Below are positions 61,275 through 64,000 of a stretch of DNA of 64,000 nt, one piece after another (the first letter of the stretch is position 1; each line of letters opens with the position of its first letter). Source of the stretch: Solibacillus daqui (GTDB taxonomy: Bacteria; Bacillota; Bacilli; Bacillales_A; Planococcaceae); NCBI RefSeq assembly GCF_028747805.1, contig NZ_CP114887.1:3514001-3578000 (forward strand), read 5' to 3'. A program made the position numbers and the translations under genes. The notes under the pieces were generated by a model. The model was not told the DNA's origin, searched no databases, and worked only from the letters and a program-made list of their open reading frames with translations.

Positions 61275-62642
61275 TTAGTCAGCTAATTCAAGCCACGCAA
61301 CCGCTTCACAATGCGTCGTATGCGGGAACATATCTACCGGCTGTACTTCCTGCGTCTTATACCCACCATCTTCTAAAATACGAAGATCACGTGCTAGTGT
61401 GGCTGGGTTACACGAAACATAAACAACACGTTTTGGTTTTTGCTCGATAATTGTGTATAGTAGTGCTTCATCGCAGCCTTTACGCGGTGGGTCTACTACT
61501 AATACGTCGGCAACTTTACCTTCTTTGTACCAGCGTGGAATGACTTCTTCGGCAGGGCCTGCTTCGAAATACGTGTTCGTGAAGCCGTTTAGCTCGGCAT
61601 TGCGTTTTGCATCTTCAATAGCTTGCTCTACAATTTCAACACCCATAACATGACCGGCTTTTTGTGCTAAAAATAGCGAAATGGAGCCGATACCACAGTA
61701 CGCATCAATAACACGCTCATTGCCTTCAAGCTGTGCATAGTCTAGTGCTTGCTTGTAGAGCACCTCTGTTTGAATTGGGTTTACTTGATAGAACGAACGC
61801 GCTGAAATTTCGAAGCGTACGTTGCCGATTGTGTCTTCAATCGTATCTTTGCCCCATAGTGTGAACGTGTCATTACCGAAAATGACATTCGTTTTTTCGC
61901 CGTTTACGTTTTGTACAATCGACGTCACGTTTGGTACAAGTTCACGGATTTTAGCGACGACTTCCTCTTTTTGTGGGAATTTTTTTGATTTCGTGACAAG
62001 TACGATCATTACTTCGCCTGTTGCGCGACCTTTACGCACAACAACATGACGTAGCATTCCTTGGTGAGAAGCTTCGTCGTATGGACGTACCCCTAATACC
62101 ATGAGTTCACGTTTTAATTCAGCCATCACCGTATCAGCTTCACCATTTTGGATTAGGCAGCGCTCCATGTTGACGATGCTATGCGATTTCGTTTTGTAGA
62201 AGCCCGCAACAATTTCGCCTGTTTCTGATTGCGCAAATGGGATTTGAGATTTGTTGCGGTAATGCCATGGCTCGTCCATTCCTTTTACTGGATGAACCGG
62301 TGCATCAATTTTCCCTAAGCGCTTCATCACATTTTCGACCATTGATTGCTTCCATTTTAATTGTCCCTCATATGAAAGGTGCTGTAATTGGCAGCCACCA
62401 CACTGTGCAAAATAGTCGCATGGTGCATCTACGCGATCTGGTGATTTCGTTAAAATTTCAATAATTTTTGCAAAGCCGTAATTTTTCAATGTTTTCAAAA
62501 CATGCACTTCAATTGTTTCGCCAGGAAGTGCCCCTTGAATGAATAATGGATAACCGTCGATTTTTGCAACGCCATTGCCATCATGTGTTAAATCTTCTAT
62601 ATAAACCGTTGTACGATCATTCTTTTTAATCGGTGCCGTCAT
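61275..62642 (-). CDS. rlmD: 23S rRNA (uracil-C5)-methyltransferase, RlmCD type
   Basis: A 455-residue SAM-dependent RNA methyltransferase that makes 5-methyluridine in 23S rRNA. N-terminal TRAM domain ([24 protein letters not shown] split by short loops), 4Fe-4S cysteines ([10 protein letters not shown]), SAM motif [16 protein letters not shown], the QVNP motif, DPPRKGCDE and the catalytic Cys in [12 protein letters not shown] with the base Glu in [10 protein letters not shown]. In B. subtilis the homologue YefA (RlmCD) modifies both U747 and U1939. Start at MTAPIKK with GAGAGGACG upstream. Confidence 0.92.
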   Translation of the reverse strand: MTAPIKKNDRTTVYIEDLTHDGNGVAKIDGYPLFIQGALPGETIEVHVLKTLKNYGFAKIIEILTKSPDRVDAPCDYFAQCGGCQLQHLSYEGQLKWKQSMVENVMKRLGKIDAPVHPVKGMDEPWHYRNKSQIPFAQSETGEIVAGFYKTKSHSIVNMERCLIQNGEADTVMAELKRELMVLGVRPYDEASHQGMLRHVVVRKGRATGEVMIVLVTKSKKFPQKEEVVAKIRELVPNVTSIVQNVNGEKTNVIFGNDTFTLWGKDTIEDTIGNVRFEISARSFYQVNPIQTEVLYKQALDYAQLEGNERVIDAYCGIGSISLFLAQKAGHVMGVEIVEQAIEDAKRNAELNGFTNTYFEAGPAEEVIPRWYKEGKVADVLVVDPPRKGCDEALLYTIIEQKPKRVVYVSCNPATLARDLRILEDGGYKTQEVQPVDMFPHTTHCEAVAWLELAD

Positions 62643-62829
62643 ATCAGTTCGTCCTCTCATTTCAATCTCTCTATTGTACCATGTCGCTCTAAAAATGCAC
62701 TTCTAGAAATTCCATCATTTAATTCTAATAATTTTGCCTATTATAGTTTGTGTGGTATTTACTTCCTAATGCTACTATAATTTATAATTACTAATTAAGT
62801 TAAAATTTTTCAAAAAGGAGACTTACAGT

Positions 62830-64000
62830 ATGTCTGTTCGAATGAAATTGAATTTAGGGTTTCTAACAATTGGAATGCTCATGTTAGCTTCCGTTATTTT
62901 TGCAGCTGTTCAATTTTTCCGCATTGGCAACGAAGTATCAAATGCGGTAGATGTACAAATGGCACAAATTCAGCGTATTAATGATATTCAACAAAATCTA
63001 CTATTACAAAGTAATTCTGCGCGCGCTTACACGGTTGATCCGTCTCAAAAAAATTTAGAAGCCGTTACTACATATTCGAATAATCTTACCGAACTGATTG
63101 CTGAGGTAGAAAAACAAAATACCTTAAAGGATGCAACTACGCTCATTTTGAATTTACAAAATCAGCTTGCACTCATTAACGAGCAAATTTCGAAAATGAC
63201 AGCTGCGGTTCAAAATCGTGACGTATCAGCAGCACTAACCATCGTTAATGGTGATTATAATTACACAAGCTCCTTCACCCATGAATTGACCGAAAAAATT
63301 GAGGTGCTTGAAAATACACAGCTCGATACAATGGCAAACGATACAAAAACACAAATTAATATTTCAACTATTGTCACTGTTGTCTTTATTTTCATTACGA
63401 TTATTGTCGTAGCCAGTTATATGCTCTATACAAAGCGCGGCATTACAAAACCACTTCAAATCATTTCAAAGGATTTAGAGCAAATGGCAGACGGAAATAT
63501 TAAAATTGACCATAGACCCTTTAAATCTAATGATGAAATTGGAAAGCTTTCACGTGCATTTATCACTTTGCAGCACAACTTTGAAGAACTACTATCAAAT
63601 ATTCAACACAACTCTGATGAACTCACAAAATCCTCAGAGCAGTTGACACATAATAGTCATGTCATTTCAAAAGAAACCGCTCAAATTCAGCAGCTTATCA
63701 TGCACACTACCCAAACCTCTGAAACGATGGCTATTGGAGCAAATGAAGGTGCCGATGCAGTAGATGAAACTTCTCAAGGAATCAGTGAAATTGCGCGTGC
63801 TACACAGGAATTGTATAGCGGTGCAATGACCTTAACAGAGGCCGCAACAGCAGGTGTAGCGATTGTTGATGATGCAAACAGTCAAATGGCAACAATGCAC
63901 GAATCAACGCAAAATATTTCAAAATTAACACAAGTCTTAATCGAGCAATCCGAGCAAATTAGCGCCATCACAAAAGCGATTACCGACATTGCCGATCAAA
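62830..64000 (+). CDS. Methyl-accepting chemotaxis protein, 4-helix sensor (cut by window edge)
   Basis: The first 390 residues of a chemoreceptor that runs off the right edge. TM1 at about residues 10-32; a helical extracellular domain about 33-180 of the four-helix-bundle MCP type (IQRINDIQQNLLLQSN, LENTQLDTMANDTK); TM2 about 182-206; HAMP (RGITKPLQIISKDLEQMADG, EIGKLSRAF); then the signalling coiled coil, ending at ITDIADQ just before the hairpin tip. AAAAAGGAGAC precedes the ATG at 62830. Ligand unknown. Confidence 0.9.
   Translation, partial: MSVRMKLNLGFLTIGMLMLASVIFAAVQFFRIGNEVSNAVDVQMAQIQRINDIQQNLLLQSNSARAYTVDPSQKNLEAVTTYSNNLTELIAEVEKQNTLKDATTLILNLQNQLALINEQISKMTAAVQNRDVSAALTIVNGDYNYTSSFTHELTEKIEVLENTQLDTMANDTKTQINISTIVTVVFIFITIIVVASYMLYTKRGITKPLQIISKDLEQMADGNIKIDHRPFKSNDEIGKLSRAFITLQHNFEELLSNIQHNSDELTKSSEQLTHNSHVISKETAQIQQLIMHTTQTSETMAIGANEGADAVDETSQGISEIARATQELYSGAMTLTEAATAGVAIVDDANSQMATMHESTQNISKLTQVLIEQSEQISAITKAITDIADQ

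Noticed and set aside
1..64000. tRNA, rRNA, intact transposase or prophage genes
   Set aside because: I looked for cloverleaf ends, rRNA motifs, DDE/serine recombinase motifs and phage structural genes and recognised none; small or degenerate cases could escape reading by eye.

Overview
This 64 kb window is AT-rich DNA from a spore-forming Gram-positive bacterium of the order Bacillales, most likely Lysinibacillus, Solibacillus or a close relative. The support is Tlp-type and gamma-like spore proteins, strong AGGAGG-type ribosome binding sites with many TTG/GTG starts, a T-box riboswitch, a bacillithiol-transferase (BstA) domain, and an M14 gamma-D-glutamyl-meso-DAP peptidase that closely resembles Lysinibacillus sphaericus ENP1 as I remember it. 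I recognised no rRNA, tRNA, intact IS element, prophage or CRISPR array. The window cuts a membrane-protein gene at its left edge and a chemoreceptor gene at its right edge.

Layout. 0-9.8 kb: patatin lipase, Tlp, a repetitive DUF6944-like protein, a tRNA-dihydrouridine synthase, an aspartate-dehydrogenase-like enzyme, a PadR/HAAS membrane pair, a GNAT acetyltransferase, VanW and a BstA-domain protein. 10.5-20.8 kb: VOC protein, membrane protein, chemoreceptor, iron alcohol dehydrogenase, a homospermidine-synthase-like enzyme, ZIP transporter, phosphatase-like ectoenzyme and a shortened YitT protein. 20.9-27.3 kb: three copies of a structured, terminator-bearing small RNA gene interspersed with spore/cell-wall genes and a serine hydrolase. 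27.4-32.3 kb: the 5-oxoprolinase module (pxpA with an NRAMP-type transporter, divergent from pxpBC) and an IclR regulator. 32.6-37.4 kb: a small secreted-protein-like module, a decayed dus paralogue, and an operon of two amidohydrolases plus an EamA exporter.

37.6-45.4 kb is the most coherent metabolic island. A GH35 beta-galactosidase and a ROK regulator run one way. Divergently, five overlapping or tightly packed genes (SDR dehydrogenase, sugar kinase, KDPG/KDPGal aldolase, SMP-30 lactonase, galactonate dehydratase) encode an apparently complete oxidative De Ley-Doudoroff route from beta-galactosides to pyruvate and glyceraldehyde-3-phosphate. Three TTAATTAATTAA-like palindromes sit in the shared promoter region.

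45.6-64 kb: an ATPase, SRPBCC protein, nucleoside deaminase, an NSS amino-acid transporter behind a T-box with a probable Phe (UUC) specifier, several small proteins, an ECF sigma/DUF4179 anti-sigma pair, a copper-amine-oxidase-domain secreted protein, a seven-repeat HAF protein, a membrane acyltransferase convergent with an SGNH hydrolase, RlmCD-type 23S rRNA methyltransferase and a second chemoreceptor. Decayed fragments and degenerate repeats occupy several of the longer intergenic stretches.
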